A stretch of DNA of 64,000 nt from Lachnospiraceae bacterium (GCA_014804655.1 JAAUZK010000024.1:276357-340356); one strand, 5' to 3'; positions 1 to 8,696 are shown, counted from the first letter of the stretch. Numbers and translations: made by a program. Notes: generated by a model not told the origin, from the letters alone.

Positions 1-471
1 TGCAATCGGCTCCGGATTATAGGTGCACGGACCGCCACCGATCACGATAGGCATATCCTCGCCCCGGTCTTTAGCACATAGTGGAATCTGTGCAAGATCC
101 AGTATCTGCAGAATATTCGTATAGCACATTTCATACTGAATGGTTATCCCAAGAAAATTCATATTCTTGACCGGTTCCTGCGACTCTAAACCAAAAAGCG
201 GAATATTCTTATCCCGCATAATCTTATCCAGATCAACCCACGGAGAATAGACGCGCTCACACCACACGTCCTCCCACTCGTTCAGCATACTATAAATAAT
301 CTGGATACCCAGATGAGACATACCAATCTCATACACATCCGGAAAACACATTGCGAAACGAATCGCCACCTGTGACTTATCCTTTACGACAGAGTTCACC
401 TCATTGCCGATATAACGCGCAGGCTTCTCCACCTGCATTAAAATGTCGTCGCTTAATGCCAATTCTCTCAT
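1..471 (-). CDS. TIGR03960-type B12-binding-like radical SAM protein, N-terminal part
   Basis: Only the first about 157 codons are in the window; the gene runs off the left edge. The visible protein begins MRELALSDDILMQVEKPARY and continues with FPDVYEIGMSHLGIQIIYS and, near the edge, GGGPCTYNPEPIA. This matches the N-terminal cobalamin-binding-like domain of the large radical SAM family TIGR03960, which is usually found beside ribonuclease G and the L21/L27 ribosomal protein genes. The radical SAM cysteines lie outside the window. An in-frame ATG ten codons upstream (501) is possible, but the ATG at 471 has AAGGA about nine bases upstream and 501 has no ribosome site. Substrate and reaction of the family are not known to me. 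Confidence 0.85.
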   Translation of the reverse strand, partial: MRELALSDDILMQVEKPARYIGNEVNSVVKDKSQVAIRFAMCFPDVYEIGMSHLGIQIIYSMLNEWEDVWCERVYSPWVDLDKIMRDKNIPLFGLESQEPVKNMNFLGITIQYEMCYTNILQILDLAQIPLCAKDRGEDMPIVIGGGPCTYNPEPIA

Positions 472-516
472 GAAATACTGTTCCTTATTTGTCTTAATCA
501 TTCTATTATGACACTG

Positions 517-581
517 GGAAGAATGCGCGTTTTTAGCATTCTTCCAGACAAGAAAGGCTTGCAGGCAAGCCTTTCTTGTCT
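517..581 (-). other. Two abutting perfect hairpins upstream of the radical SAM gene
   Basis: Two inverted repeats touch with no spacer. At 546-581 there are 17-base perfect arms (AGACAAGAAAGGCTTGC and its complement) with only two bases between them. At 517-545 there are 10-base perfect arms (GGAAGAATGC and GCATTCTTCC) with a 9-base loop. They sit between the stop of the small membrane protein gene and the start of the radical SAM gene. Neither is followed by a clean T-tract on the minus strand, so a plain terminator is not obvious. A second element with the same layout is at 44356-44446. Confidence 0.75.
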
Positions 582-597
582 TAGTATATAGGATATA

Positions 598-981
598 TCA
601 CTCAAAATCAAGCAACGACGCCAGCCCATCCATGGTACTATTGCCCTCCCCGTCATATAAATGAAAGGTATCCGCCATAATCATCTCATGAATATCATTG
701 GTCGAATAGCGGCCGATTTTGTCATCACCCGTATCACACAACAGAAACCCAACAAACAAGAGAATTGCAAGAATCATACGGTACTTAAATGTTCCCATGG
801 AAAATACCGGAACAATACCGTCCTCCGTCGGACGATTCGCATAATCATGATCTCCCGACACTAATTTTCCCCTGTCATACAAGGGTGGCTGCGTGTCCGT
901 ACCGTACAGAATATGTTCTCTCTGTCTTATTTTTATACGATTTCCATGATTTTCTTCCCTTATGTACTGTGCCAGAGCCAT
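598..981 (-). CDS. Small predicted membrane protein of unknown function
   Basis: I do not recognise a named family. The 127-residue protein has a charged N-terminal region (MALAQYIREENHGNRIKIRQ, then REHILYG), one hydrophobic segment of about 15 residues (YRMILAILLFVGFLLC) and an acidic C-terminal tail, which suggests a bitopic membrane protein with short soluble parts. The chosen ATG at 981 has GGAAAAG about nine bases upstream. Longer in-frame starts exist at 1011 and 1062 but have weaker ribosome sites. It is transcribed toward the radical SAM gene and is separated from it by two abutting hairpins. The basic N-terminus looks like conserved coding sequence, so I judge the gene real but of unknown role. 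Confidence 0.6.
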   Translation of the reverse strand: MALAQYIREENHGNRIKIRQREHILYGTDTQPPLYDRGKLVSGDHDYANRPTEDGIVPVFSMGTFKYRMILAILLFVGFLLCDTGDDKIGRYSTNDIHEMIMADTFHLYDGEGNSTMDGLASLLDFE

Positions 982-1062
982 TTTCTTTTCCAAAGGAATT
1001 TTATTTACCATATTTTTACTGCCTATTCCATATATCTGTTGCTCTATTTTATGTTTTGTCAT

Positions 1063-1561
1063 CCAAAAAAAGAACGAGTCCGGTTGTACAGCGTTTCAGG
1101 TAAGTTATAAAATTCGGAAAATATGCAAAAACAAATGTTATTCATTTTTGCGAATAAAATACATGATGATCCCTTGGAAAATAAGTTGCAATGGCAACCC
1201 AAAACTATATAGCAAAAAATTGCATTTCACATGTTATCGTATTCGCTTCACATTTTAATTTCAAAAAAGTTCAAAATATTTCAAGTAAATAATGCAAGAA
1301 ATCCTGCAAAGCATATTTTTGATCTGAAAAAATATTGATAATATGAAAGATTTATGAAATCCGACTAAAAATATCCGGTTGCGTCACTGTAACAATCCAA
1401 ACGCAATCTCTTTACATCTTGTTTTATTGTCATAGTGCAACTTAATAAAAATTTCTTTTTAAAACATTTTAATATGTTTTTTTGATATTCAGCGACAGAA
1501 TTATATTGTCGTTAAATCATTTACTACAAATCTAATACGATTGGAAATCATAGCAAATTTT
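1063..1561. other. AT-rich spacer with no recognisable gene
   Basis: This 500-base stretch is strongly AT-rich and holds no convincing reading frame on either strand. It contains short inverted repeats, for example TTGCGT near 1380 with ACGCAA near 1400, and CGACA/TGTCG around 1492-1510, but none that I can assign. Promoters for the minus-strand gene at 598-981 should lie in its left part; I see no good -35/-10 pair. I saw no tRNA or riboswitch signature. Confidence 0.5.
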
Positions 1562-1621
1562 TAAGAAAAATAAAAATAACAACAGTTACCATAAATTGGA
1601 TAATTAATAACTGTTGTTATT
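1562..1621 (-). terminator. Intrinsic terminator of the histidine operon
   Basis: Fourteen-base perfect arms (AATAACAACAGTTA at 1575-1588 and its complement at 1608-1621) are followed on the minus strand by TTTTTATTTTTCTTAA. It lies about 40 bases after the hisIE stop codon, so it ends the histidine operon transcript. Confidence 0.85.
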
Positions 1622-1663
1622 CCGATTTTTCTGACTTGTTGTCACAGTAATGTATTTATGACT

Positions 1664-2947
1664 CTATCTCTGCGCTAATTCTGTTGTAATCTCTTCCCAA
1701 GTTACATTTTTCTCCGCCATCAGCACCATCATATGGTACAAAAAATCGGAAATTTCATACTTAACTTCGTTTGCATTAGGGTTTTTGGCGGCAATTACAA
1801 TCTCTGTAGCCTCCTCTCCCAGCTTCTTCAGGATCTTATCGATTCCTTTATCAAACAGATAATTCGTATATGATCCCTCTTTCGGGTGCACTTTTCGATC
1901 CTTAATCACATCAAACACCTGCTCGAATACTTTGAGTGGATTCGTCTCTTCATATTCCTTCGTCATAATCTCATTAAAGAAACAGGAATGGGAACCCGTA
2001 TGACAGGCAGCTCCGATTTGGGAAACTTTTGCAAGAATCGTATCCTTATCGCAGTCAGCCGTGAGAGATTTCACGTACTGGAAATGTCCGCTGGTCTCGC
2101 CCTTAACCCAGAGTTTCTGCCGGCTTCTGCTATAATAAGTCATTTTACCGGTCTTCAGGGTTGTATTATAAGCTTCCTCATTCATGTATGCCACCATCAG
2201 CACTTCATCGGTCTTATAGTCCTGCACCACCACCGTTACATGTCCATCAGAATTAACCTTAAACTCTTCCCATCGAATCGCAGGTTCAAACGTATTGACC
2301 GCAATACCGTTATTCTGGCAGAGCGCCTTGATGGCAAGCAGTTCTTTGGCATTCTGATTGATTGCATAGCCAGAAATACCGCAAATATTATCGTTTGATA
2401 AAAGTTCCAGTATCTTGTCAAGAGAAACTTCCGGAACGGAAGCGATCATCGGGAACTCGGAAACGCTGATCGCCTCTTTTAATCCCTTCTCCCGCACCAA
2501 AATGATCTCTGATACATAGTCTGCCAGAAGATCTCTGTTATCAGTAATGGTATCGGCCTCCGTCACACAGGCCACGATCTTATCCTTACCGAATTTCTTG
2601 GAAACTTCTTCCGTAATCTCTATGTTGCCCGGCTTGGAATAATTGAGCGCCGCCTTCTTACATCCCGCATACAACAGCTTCTTAATGTCTTCCATACGCT
2701 TCACGTTTCCTGCACCGATCACCGGAACCTCCGCTTCATTGCAGATGGCCTTGATGATATCCAGCGCTTCCTCATGCTCCGCGTCCTGATCCGACATGTC
2801 ATATACGATAATTTCGTCCGCATTATTGTCACTGTAGAACTTTGCAAGCGCTACCGGATTGGTGTCAATGATCGTGTTATCCGAGAAACCTTTGACAGCA
2901 TCTCCTTTATATAAATAAATACAGGGTACAAACTTCTTGTAACTCAT
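1664..2947 (-). CDS. hisI: HisIE (PRA-CH/PRA-PH) with an extra N-terminal HisA/HisF-like domain
   Basis: The 427-residue protein has three parts. Residues about 1-215 resemble the HisA/HisF half-barrels: PCIYLYKGDAVKGF near the start and VIGAGNVKRMEDIKKLLYAG match HisF landmarks. Residues about 220-330 are phosphoribosyl-AMP cyclohydrolase (YYSRSRQKLWVKGETSG, CDKD, CHTG, SCFF zinc/catalytic motifs). Residues about 340-427 are phosphoribosyl-ATP pyrophosphatase (LGEEATEIVIAAKN, EISDFLYHMMVLM). These two domains carry out steps 2 and 3 of histidine synthesis. In the barrel the positions of both HisF catalytic aspartates look substituted (CIYL for the usual C-L-D-V; ACVTEA for the usual V-A-I-D-A), so it is probably not an active cyclase. 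It is the last gene of the operon and is followed by a terminator. The ribosome site AAAGG lies rather far (14 bases) from the ATG. Confidence 0.95.
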   Translation of the reverse strand: MSYKKFVPCIYLYKGDAVKGFSDNTIIDTNPVALAKFYSDNNADEIIVYDMSDQDAEHEEALDIIKAICNEAEVPVIGAGNVKRMEDIKKLLYAGCKKAALNYSKPGNIEITEEVSKKFGKDKIVACVTEADTITDNRDLLADYVSEIILVREKGLKEAISVSEFPMIASVPEVSLDKILELLSNDNICGISGYAINQNAKELLAIKALCQNNGIAVNTFEPAIRWEEFKVNSDGHVTVVVQDYKTDEVLMVAYMNEEAYNTTLKTGKMTYYSRSRQKLWVKGETSGHFQYVKSLTADCDKDTILAKVSQIGAACHTGSHSCFFNEIMTKEYEETNPLKVFEQVFDVIKDRKVHPKEGSYTNYLFDKGIDKILKKLGEEATEIVIAAKNPNANEVKYEISDFLYHMMVLMAEKNVTWEEITTELAQR

Positions 2948-2995
2948 AATCGATGATGATACCTTTCTTGTGTTTTTAACTTCTATACTGTTCTC

Positions 2996-3586
2996 TTATG
3001 CCAGAGCGCCCTTCGTACTGAGTACCCCTTTGATCCGTTCATCGTAAGATGTGGCTTCATCCAGCGCTTTGCCAAACGCTTTAAACATCGCTTCGATCAT
3101 GTGATGTGCGTTAGCGCCATTCAACATCTTGATATGCAGATTCATGCCCGCGCCATAGGATACTGCATAGAAAAATTCTTTCACCAATTCCGTATCCAGC
3201 TCTCCTACCCGTTCAACGGGAAATTCACAATCATATGCAAAATAGGGTCTGCCGCACAGATCTATGGCACACAGACAGAGCGCATCGTCCATCGGCAGGA
3301 TAAACGAGCCATACCGTCTGATTCCAGCCTTATCTCCGATCGCCTCACGAAATGCCGTACCGAGTACGATTCCCGTATCTTCCACCGTATGGTGCCCATC
3401 CACATGAAGATCACCGTTCACCTGCAGCGTCAGATCAAAAAAACCGTGTTTGGAAAATCCTTCCAGCATATGATCAAAGAACCCGATTCCGGTATGCACA
3501 TCGCTGATTCCCGCACCGTCGATCTTAAGATTTAATGTGATATCTGTCTCTTTTGTTTTACGATTAATATTTGCTGTTCTGGTCAT
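2996..3586 (-). CDS. hisB: Imidazoleglycerol-phosphate dehydratase HisB
   Basis: The product removes water from imidazole glycerol phosphate to give imidazole acetol phosphate. The 196-residue length fits the monofunctional bacterial enzyme without a histidinol-phosphatase domain. Metal-binding signatures are present: GIGFFDHMLEGFSKHG, DGHHTVEDTGI and, near the C-terminus, ANAHHMIEAMFKAFGKAL. The ATG at 3586 follows GAAAGAGAG by about seven bases and gives the usual N-terminus MTRTANINRKTKET; an in-frame ATG 14 codons earlier lacks a site. It lies between hisD and hisIE in one operon. Confidence 0.96.
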   Translation of the reverse strand: MTRTANINRKTKETDITLNLKIDGAGISDVHTGIGFFDHMLEGFSKHGFFDLTLQVNGDLHVDGHHTVEDTGIVLGTAFREAIGDKAGIRRYGSFILPMDDALCLCAIDLCGRPYFAYDCEFPVERVGELDTELVKEFFYAVSYGAGMNLHIKMLNGANAHHMIEAMFKAFGKALDEATSYDERIKGVLSTKGALA

Positions 3587-3657
3587 ATATACTCTCTTTC
3601 TCAATAGCAGATTAATATTCTTACGCAACGTTTGAAAACTGGCTTGCCGATCCTGTA

Positions 3658-4953
3658 TTATCTTTTCGAAAATCTGACTTTAATCGAGTTCGCATGAGCG
3701 GTAAGCCCTTCTTTCTCTGCAAAAAGCTCAATATCTTTATGTGCCCGCCTTAATGCTTCTTCGGAATAAGAAATAATGCTCGTTTTCTTCATGAAATCGT
3801 CCACGCTTAAGGGGGAAAAGAATCTGGCTGTACCGTTGGTAGGCAGGATATGATTCGGTCCTGCATAGTAGTCTCCCAAGGGCTCGGAAGAATATTCTCC
3901 CAGGAAAATAGCGCCCGCATTCTGAATCTTCGTCATCACATTATACGGATCTTTTGTCAGAATCTCCAAATGCTCCGAGGCAATAGCATTTGCAGCGGCC
4001 ACGGCATCGTCCATGGAGTCCGCCAACAGAATATAGCCGTAATTGTCCAATGATTTCTTGATAATTTCACTTCTCGAAAGCTCCTGTAAGAAGCCCTCTA
4101 TCTCTTTTTGTACCGCCTCAGCCACGTGTTCATCGGTAGTGATGAGGATTGCGCTTGCCAGTTCGTCGTGTTCAGCCTGCGAAAGCAGATCCGCCGCCAC
4201 ATATCGGGGATTTGCCGTTTCATCCGCAATGACCAAAATCTCACTGGGCCCTGCAATAGAATCTATACTAACATAACCGAAACATGCCTTCTTGGCAAGG
4301 GCCACGAAAATGTTGCCCGGTCCGGTAATCTTATCCACCTTCGGAATACTCTCTGTACCGAACGCCATCGCCGCGATTGCCTGTGCGCCGCCCACCTTAT
4401 AGATTTCATCTACGCCTGCGATTCCGGCAGCAACCAACGTACCCGGATTCACCTTGCCGTCAGCGCCGGCCGGAGTAGTCATGATGATTTTGGATACTCC
4501 CGCCACTTTTGCCGGAATCACATTCATCAAAAGACTGCTCGGATAAGCTGCTTTACCGCCGGGCACATATACGCCGGAAACCGCTATCGGCAGGATACGC
4601 TGTCCCAGAATACTGCCGTCCGGTTTGGTATCAATCCAACTGTTGCGAAGCTGCCTGCGGTGAAATTCTTCGATATTGGCGGCGGATTTTTTCATCACTT
4701 CCACAAAATCCTCTTCGATCAAAGAGAAAGCTTCGTCGATTTCCTCTTTGGTCACACGAATATTATCCGCACAAATCGGCCACTTATCAAACTGCTCCGT
4801 ATATTTAAAGACAGCCTTATCGCCTTGTTCCCGTACATTCTGTATGATCTTTGCAACTACACTTTCATATTCAGAGTAATTATTAGGACTTCTCTTTAAC
4901 AGGCTGCTCAATATATCCCTCTGCGTATCCGCAGTTAATCTTACTGTTTTCAT
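3658..4953 (-). CDS. hisD: Histidinol dehydrogenase HisD
   Basis: HisD is a zinc-dependent NAD enzyme that oxidises L-histidinol to L-histidine, the last two steps of the pathway. The 431-residue protein has the typical blocks VPGGKAAYPSSLLMNVIPA, KITGPGNIFVALAKK, IDSIAGPSEILVIAD, LLSQAEHD, ASEHLEI and GPNHILPTNG, with the expected glutamate, histidine and aspartate ligands. I chose the ATG at 4953 because AGGAG sits five bases upstream; the open frame reaches back to 5037, only a few bases from hisG, but that start has no better signal and adds 28 unusual residues. Order hisG-hisD-hisB shows it is part of one operon. Confidence 0.97.
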   Translation of the reverse strand: MKTVRLTADTQRDILSSLLKRSPNNYSEYESVVAKIIQNVREQGDKAVFKYTEQFDKWPICADNIRVTKEEIDEAFSLIEEDFVEVMKKSAANIEEFHRRQLRNSWIDTKPDGSILGQRILPIAVSGVYVPGGKAAYPSSLLMNVIPAKVAGVSKIIMTTPAGADGKVNPGTLVAAGIAGVDEIYKVGGAQAIAAMAFGTESIPKVDKITGPGNIFVALAKKACFGYVSIDSIAGPSEILVIADETANPRYVAADLLSQAEHDELASAILITTDEHVAEAVQKEIEGFLQELSRSEIIKKSLDNYGYILLADSMDDAVAAANAIASEHLEILTKDPYNVMTKIQNAGAIFLGEYSSEPLGDYYAGPNHILPTNGTARFFSPLSVDDFMKKTSIISYSEEALRRAHKDIELFAEKEGLTAHANSIKVRFSKR

Positions 4954-5040
4954 ATGTCTCCTCGCTTCATTTTCAATGGGAAAATTCTTGTTGCATTCTA
5001 GGTTTGTATGACAAATTTCGCAATCAATCTTACTCAATTT

Positions 5041-5685
5041 TTATAGATTACTCTTCAAATCATTAATCAGCTTCTTAATCCGCTCCGGTTCCATCTGCAT
5101 ACTGACCTGATTGACGATCATCCGGGCGGATAACGGACAGATTTCTTCTAATACCTGCAGACCGTTTTCTTTTAAGGTAGAACCAGTCTCCACAATATCC
5201 ACGATCACATCCGCCAGCTTTACGATCGGTCCAAGCTCCACGGAACCGTTTAATTTGATGATGTCAACCGTCTGATGCTTTTTGTTATAAAAATAGTCTT
5301 TGGCAATATTGGGGTATTTGCTGGCTACCCGGATCATCTCGTGGTGCTGTAACAGCTCCTGCGCGCTCTCCGGTCCGCATACACACATTCTGCACTTACC
5401 GTATCCTAAGTCAAGGACCTCGTAAACCCTTCTGTTTTCTTCCATAATGGTATCTTTACCTACAACACCGATATCTGCCGCACCGTATTCCACATAAGTC
5501 GGTACATCCGGCCCTTTTGCAAGGAAGAATTTCAGTTTCAGTTCTTCATTCACAAAGATCAGTTTGCGGGAATCTTTATCCTTCATCTCCTCACAAGTGA
5601 TACCGATCTTCTCAAAAAGCTCCATGGTCTTATTGGCAAGCCGCCCTTTTCCGAGGGCAAATGTCAAATATCTGTCTTCACTCAT
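5041..5685 (-). CDS. hisG: ATP phosphoribosyltransferase, short form HisG
   Basis: HisG joins ATP to PRPP and is the first, feedback-regulated step of histidine synthesis. At 214 residues it is the short form that lacks the C-terminal regulatory domain and works as a hetero-octamer with HisZ, which is encoded directly upstream. Visible motifs are FALGKGRLANKTMELFEK, DVPTYVEYGAADIGVVGKD, and the PRPP-binding ADVIVDIVETGSTLKENGL. The ribosome site (AGAG some 12 bases before ATG) is weak, so translation may depend on ribosomes coming from hisZ, about 110 bases upstream. Confidence 0.97.
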   Translation of the reverse strand: MSEDRYLTFALGKGRLANKTMELFEKIGITCEEMKDKDSRKLIFVNEELKLKFFLAKGPDVPTYVEYGAADIGVVGKDTIMEENRRVYEVLDLGYGKCRMCVCGPESAQELLQHHEMIRVASKYPNIAKDYFYNKKHQTVDIIKLNGSVELGPIVKLADVIVDIVETGSTLKENGLQVLEEICPLSARMIVNQVSMQMEPERIKKLINDLKSNL

Positions 5686-5794
5686 TTTATCTAAACACTC
5701 TTTTCCTATTATGATATCGATTCATTCTATGTTTCTACTTGTAAAATACGTTATATCATGTTTTAAATATCGGTTTATGCTATACATGTTTTCG

Positions 5795-6907
5795 CTATTG
5801 TCGTGGCAGCAATTCCACTTTTTTACCGGACTGGCGAAATTGTCTTGCTTCCTGTAACTTCTCTTTAAAATCAGCCTCGGTATAATACAGCTTCACGTAG
5901 CTGTCAATGCCTGAAATCACCACGCACTGTCTGCCCATTGCCGCCAGCAGATCGTCCACTACGATCACAAAGCCGATCGCCGCCGCCTTTTTACCAAAGC
6001 GCTCAAGCAGATTGTCGTAACGTCCGCCCTTTACAATGGCATCTCCTACGCCGTAAGTATATCCTTTGAAAATAATACCAGTATAGTAATTATACTTACT
6101 TAACATGCCCAGGTCAAAGGAAACATATTTCTCAACACCGTAATCACAAAGTACCTGATACACTTTCTCAAGCCGCTCTATGGCCTTCTTAGAGCGTTCA
6201 TTGGTTACGGTCTTCCTGGCCTCCTCAAGCGTTGCAACCGTACCGAACAGCTCACTGACCTTAAGTAGCAGTTCCTTATCCTTCTTGTTTACATGGACGC
6301 GGTCTAACAGCTCCTCCGCACCGAAATAATTCTTGCCGGAAATAAACTCCCTAAGCTCCAGTTCTGTCTCCTCGTCCAGTCCGGCTTCGGCGCAGATTCC
6401 CTTGAAATATTCCAGATTACCGATGCTGATCTGGAAATCGGACAGTCCGGCGTCGTAGAGCGCCTCGATAGTCATGGCAATCATCTCCGCATCCGCCTGA
6501 ACGGAATCGTCTCCGATCAACTCTGCGCCCATCTGGGTCACTTCTTTCAGCTTTCCCTGTAAGTTCGAAGTGTTTGTAAAGGTGTTCCCCTGATAACAGA
6601 ATCGAATCGGCACATCCTCTTCCATAAAATATTTCGCGGCACATCTGGCGATGGACGGCGTAAAATCCGGACGAAGCACCAGCGTGTTGCCTTCCTTGTC
6701 AAAGAATTTATAGAGCTCCTTGGACGGTGTTGTGCCCACTTCCTTGGAAAAAACGTCGAAAAACTCAAAAGTTGGTGTCTGAATATCCCGATATCCGTAG
6801 CCCTGTATTTTTTCATGCAGAAGGCGCTCTACAACAGTCTTTTTCGCCTTCTCGTCTCCGTATATATCTCTCACGCCTTCCGGCGTATGTACTAATTTCT
6901 TACTCAT
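5795..6907 (-). CDS. hisZ: ATP phosphoribosyltransferase regulatory subunit HisZ
   Basis: HisZ is a histidyl-tRNA synthetase-like protein without aminoacylation activity that activates short HisG and mediates histidine feedback. The 370-residue protein starts HTPEGVRDIYGDEKAKK and has class II synthetase-like blocks (RPDFTPSIARCAAKYF, RFCYQGNTF, KEVTQMGAELIGDDSVQADAE), plus YYTGIIFKGYT and GGRYDNLLERFG. It lacks the anticodon-binding domain of a true HisS; its partnership with short HisG next door confirms the call. The ATG follows AAGGAG by five bases. It is the first gene of the operon, about 60 bases after the predicted transcription start. Confidence 0.95.
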   Translation of the reverse strand: MSKKLVHTPEGVRDIYGDEKAKKTVVERLLHEKIQGYGYRDIQTPTFEFFDVFSKEVGTTPSKELYKFFDKEGNTLVLRPDFTPSIARCAAKYFMEEDVPIRFCYQGNTFTNTSNLQGKLKEVTQMGAELIGDDSVQADAEMIAMTIEALYDAGLSDFQISIGNLEYFKGICAEAGLDEETELELREFISGKNYFGAEELLDRVHVNKKDKELLLKVSELFGTVATLEEARKTVTNERSKKAIERLEKVYQVLCDYGVEKYVSFDLGMLSKYNYYTGIIFKGYTYGVGDAIVKGGRYDNLLERFGKKAAAIGFVIVVDDLLAAMGRQCVVISGIDSYVKLYYTEADFKEKLQEARQFRQSGKKVELLPRQ

Positions 6908-6976
6908 AATGGCTCCTTTTACTTTATCGCTTTAAAGTGATAATTCGTTAATTTGCTACCAAGCTAAACTTTATTT

Positions 6977-7005
6977 ACTATAACGCAATCCTACCTGTTT
7001 GTCAA
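6977..7005 (-). promoter_or_regulatory. Promoter of the histidine operon
   Basis: On the minus strand TTGACA (7000-7005) is followed after 17 bases by TATAGT (6977-6982), a near-consensus housekeeping promoter. The start would fall near 6970, giving a leader of about 60 bases before hisZ. That is too short for a T-box or a leader-peptide attenuator, so histidine control probably acts at the HisG/HisZ protein level or by an unseen repressor. Confidence 0.85.
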
Positions 7006-7079
7006 TCGCTTTCCTATACGTCCATTACCGTACCTCGTAGTCTCTCATAAGCCAATGACTTTTCTTAATGTCCATACTT

Positions 7080-7616
7080 TTATTCGATTCGATCATCCAG
7101 ATCTTTTTGCAGCATATCGAGATAAGGCACCAGGATCCCGTGTTTCTTCGGCAGGATATACTCCGGATTCAACTCGTCAAAGCGGAAACTCTTTCTGCCG
7201 CCCTCCTTCGCCCGATCCCAGAAGAATCGAAGCATTTCATAAGGCAGATAATAAAAGAGATCCTTATGGGAATAATAGATGAGGAAGAAGGCAATTCCCT
7301 TCTGCTTTTCAAACTGTCCCATAAACTCCACTTGATGTTCATGAATATTCTGGAGGGAAAAAGTATCCACCGCACATTCCTTGGCATCGAAACAGACCGG
7401 AATCCCCTGCACCGCGCCGATATAGTCCACCGTACTCTTCTGGTCGAAATAGGCGAGCGTGATATGCCGGCTTTCCTTATCAATGTTGATGGGCGTGATG
7501 GGGGTTGGTATTTTCTGAATGAGCGCCAGACCGTTTTCCAGATATTTCTCATTGGTCCGGTTGATCAGATCTTCCAATGTTGAACCGCGAAGTCCGCGGG
7601 AATTCCAAGTCGCCAT
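7080..7616 (-). CDS. recU: Holliday junction resolvase RecU
   Basis: RecU cuts Holliday junctions in recombinational repair of Gram-positive bacteria and also modulates RecA. The 178-residue protein has the family features RGSTLEDLINRTNEKYLENG, PTPI, and a PD-(D/E)XK-type core with Asp64 in STVDYIG and Asp77-X-Lys79 in CFDAKE, then IHEHQVEFM. The usual glutamate of the E-X-K motif is an aspartate here. In many Firmicutes recU lies beside a penicillin-binding protein gene; here it lies between the his operon and an RluA-family gene. Confidence 0.92.
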   Translation of the reverse strand: MATWNSRGLRGSTLEDLINRTNEKYLENGLALIQKIPTPITPINIDKESRHITLAYFDQKSTVDYIGAVQGIPVCFDAKECAVDTFSLQNIHEHQVEFMGQFEKQKGIAFFLIYYSHKDLFYYLPYEMLRFFWDRAKEGGRKSFRFDELNPEYILPKKHGILVPYLDMLQKDLDDRIE

Positions 7617-7631
7617 GTTTCATTCCTTTAC

Positions 7632-8696
7632 TCATATACTTATTTTATGGAAAACATCCGGTAACTCAGCGTAAAATGTCTTTCCGCTGATATCCTCAAA
7701 GGGTTCCTCAAGCTGTGGAAACACTACCTTATAAGCATGCAGAAGCTGTGATCTGATATGATACTTCTTCTGATAGATATCATTCCACGCCCTATCACCG
7801 TATTTATAGTCTCCCAGAAGCGGATGCCCGATACTGGCCAGATGAGCCCGGATCTGATGTGTTTTTCCGGTGAAAAGCTCAATCTCCAAAAGCGTCTTAT
7901 CTTCCTCCGCCTTAAGCGGTTTATAAGCGGTCCTGATATATGATCCCTGTGGCTCCCTGGCTGATTTCTTTGATTGCTTTGCCCCGTTTGTATTTGACGG
8001 AACAACAGACACTTTATTATGTTTCTCATCTTTTATCAGGAAGCCTTCAATCAAGTGTTCTTCACTGATTCGTCCCTTGACATATAACTGATAATATTTG
8101 TGAAGCGTCCTGTTTTTCAACAATTCGCTCAGCATCTGTGCCCCTTTCAGGGATTTGGCGCAGAGCACGATTCCGCTCGTGTTGCGATCAAGCCGGTTAC
8201 ACACGGAAGGCTTGTATACGACAAGATCCGCCATCGTAACGGCACCGTTTTGCAGTAAATAACCGATCAGCCATTCATTCAAGGACAGATCTTCTTTTGC
8301 CGCTTTCTGTGATAATACTCCCACAGGCTTATCGGCAAGCAGTATATGATCGTTCTCATAAAGGACCTGAATCCCTGAAAGCGCATGATAAGCGGTCATA
8401 TAATCCGATTCCTTACCAGTGTAACGTTCCGCTTTATGTCCTGTCTCAAACTCCGGGGATTCGGTATCTCCCACCGCTCCCATGAACTTGTCCAGCGTTT
8501 CATCGGAAAAATAGATTGCAACACTGTCTCCAGCAACGGTTTTCTCGCTGCCGAGAGCCTTTTTGCCGTTTAAAGTGATATTTTTCTTGCGAAGCATTTT
8601 ATATAGGAAACTGCTCCCCGCACCGGGCAGAAGCCTGTGCAGATATTTATCGAACCGCTGCCCCGCTTCCCGCTCCGTAATGGTTGTCTGATACAT
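7632..8696 (-). CDS. RluA/RluC-family 23S rRNA pseudouridine synthase
   Basis: The 354-residue protein has an N-terminal S4-like RNA-binding domain (about 1-65: RFDKYLHRLLPGAGSSFLYKM) and an RluA catalytic domain with the signature NRLDRNTSGIVLCAK containing the catalytic Asp170. The end is the typical TGKTHQIRAHLASIGHPLLGD. Enzymes of this type turn selected uridines of 23S rRNA into pseudouridine; S4 plus this length suggests an RluC/RluD-like role, but the exact site cannot be read from the sequence. The ATG has GGGGAT about five bases upstream. The gene lies 15 bases before recU and is probably co-transcribed with it. Confidence 0.93.
   Translation of the reverse strand: MYQTTITEREAGQRFDKYLHRLLPGAGSSFLYKMLRKKNITLNGKKALGSEKTVAGDSVAIYFSDETLDKFMGAVGDTESPEFETGHKAERYTGKESDYMTAYHALSGIQVLYENDHILLADKPVGVLSQKAAKEDLSLNEWLIGYLLQNGAVTMADLVVYKPSVCNRLDRNTSGIVLCAKSLKGAQMLSELLKNRTLHKYYQLYVKGRISEEHLIEGFLIKDEKHNKVSVVPSNTNGAKQSKKSAREPQGSYIRTAYKPLKAEEDKTLLEIELFTGKTHQIRAHLASIGHPLLGDYKYGDRAWNDIYQKKYHIRSQLLHAYKVVFPQLEEPFEDISGKTFYAELPDVFHKISI

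Noticed and set aside
4108-4899. Open frame of 263 codons on the plus strand
   Set aside because: Antisense to hisD, whose protein is fully conserved; the frame is a shadow of codon bias.
4954-5037. Upstream extension of hisD by 28 codons
   Set aside because: AGGAG in ideal position before the ATG at 4953, and the family N-terminus begins there.
6908-6976. T-box or leader-peptide attenuator before the his operon
   Set aside because: The leader after the predicted start is only about 60 bases with no T-box sequence and no run of His codons.
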